5,616 bases of DNA, taken from assembly GCA_003511885.1 (NCBI GenBank), contig DOIX01000432.1, forward strand, positions 8,053 to 13,668, written 5' to 3'. A program made the position numbers and the translations under genes. The stretch comes from Cyanobacteria bacterium UBA11153. Its GTDB lineage: Bacteria > Cyanobacteriota > Cyanobacteriia > Cyanobacteriales > Coleofasciculaceae. The notes under the pieces were generated by a model, which made no database searches, was not told the origin of the DNA, and worked only from the letters and a program-made list of their open reading frames with translations. Positions 5,528 to 5,616 of the stretch are shown piece by piece (positions within the stretch are counted from its first letter, which is position 1; each line of letters opens with the position of its first letter).

Positions 5528-5569
5528 CTTTGCGTACCTTTGCGCTTACCTTTGCATACCTTTGGGTTA
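5528..5569. repeat. Tandem CCTTTGCG-type repeat, four units, in the methylase leader
   Basis: Four degenerate units read CTTTGCGTAC, CTTTGCGCTTAC, CTTTGCATAC and CTTTGGGTTA, followed by an A-run. On the methylase-sense strand this gives repeated GCAAAGGTA-type units directly before the ribosome-binding region, so it would be transcribed as part of the leader. The last unit matches the copy after ppx (3226-3238). Confidence 0.7.
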
Positions 5570-5575
5570 AAAAAT

Positions 5576-5583
5576 ATAATATA
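5576..5583 (-). promoter_or_regulatory. Candidate -10 for the methylase gene at the tip of the second repeat
   Basis: On the minus strand, TATATT (5583-5578) and the overlapping TATTAT (5581-5576) are -10-like and read toward the methylase start, about 55 bases away. TATATT occupies the same place in the repeat arm as the TATAAT at 4089-4094. The preceding TG of the extended -10 is CG here, and no clear -35 is seen. Confidence 0.3.
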
Positions 5584-5616
5584 GCGCTACCCATTAAGGT
5601 TAGGACATATTCTCAA
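5580..5616. mobile_element. Second copy of the MITE-like element, cut by the window edge
   Basis: Positions 5580-5606 align without gaps with the two arms of the element at 3985-4092: 20 of 27 matches to the left arm and 21 of 27 to the right arm. TATAGC, TAC and TTAGGAC are conserved in all three. The next bases (ATATTCTC) resemble the ATTCTC after the left arm. Orientation is that of a left arm, so the rest of the element should lie to the right of the window. Confidence 0.6.

Overview
The window looks like a piece of a cyanobacterial chromosome. Four copies of the HIP1 octamer GCGATCGC lie at 290-297, 1346-1353, 1744-1751 and 2616-2623. The gene content also fits: a UbiA-type 4-hydroxybenzoate prenyltransferase of the plastoquinone branch, a long cyanobacterial-type Ppx/GppA phosphatase and a DUF29 protein. 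Intergenic DNA carries heptamer repeats and other short dispersed repeats of the kind common in cyanobacteria. I cannot name the genus from sequence alone.

Layout, left to right. (1) 1-351, minus strand: the 5' part of a gene for a small exported cysteine-containing protein of unknown function, cut by the window edge. (2) 352-450: spacer with two tracts of degenerate 7-bp repeats. (3) 451-1335, minus: UbiA family prenyltransferase. (4) 1336-1562: divergent spacer with a HIP1 site and a small inverted repeat. (5) 1563-3194, plus: Ppx/GppA family exopolyphosphatase. (6) 3195-3309: spacer with two CCTTTGCG units and a short hairpin. (7) 3310-3885, plus: redoxin/thioredoxin-fold protein with a CRHC motif, followed by a hairpin with a short T-tract. 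(8) 3886-4127: 242-bp spacer mostly filled by a 108-bp MITE-like element with terminal inverted repeats and a C6/G6 core. (9) 4128-4583, plus: DUF29 protein. (10) 4673-5521, minus: DpnM/Dam-type DNA adenine methylase, convergent with the DUF29 gene. (11) 5522-5616: a tandem CCTTTGCG repeat, then another copy of the MITE-like element's end, running off the window.

The genes do not form one pathway. UbiA (plastoquinone) and Ppx (polyphosphate or pppGpp turnover) are ordinary housekeeping genes transcribed divergently. The right-hand part differs: DUF29 and the methylase lie between two related repeat ends, contain no HIP1 octamer, and the methylase is visibly richer in A+T than the left-hand genes. 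I read this as a small accessory segment, which is an inference.

The most interesting observation is the repeat family. Three 27-nt ends align without gaps (20-21 of 27 identical in each pair). Two of them face the start of a neighbouring gene with a -10-like hexamer at the outer tip, so the element may carry promoters outward. I see no clear evidence of a wholly new multi-gene system.
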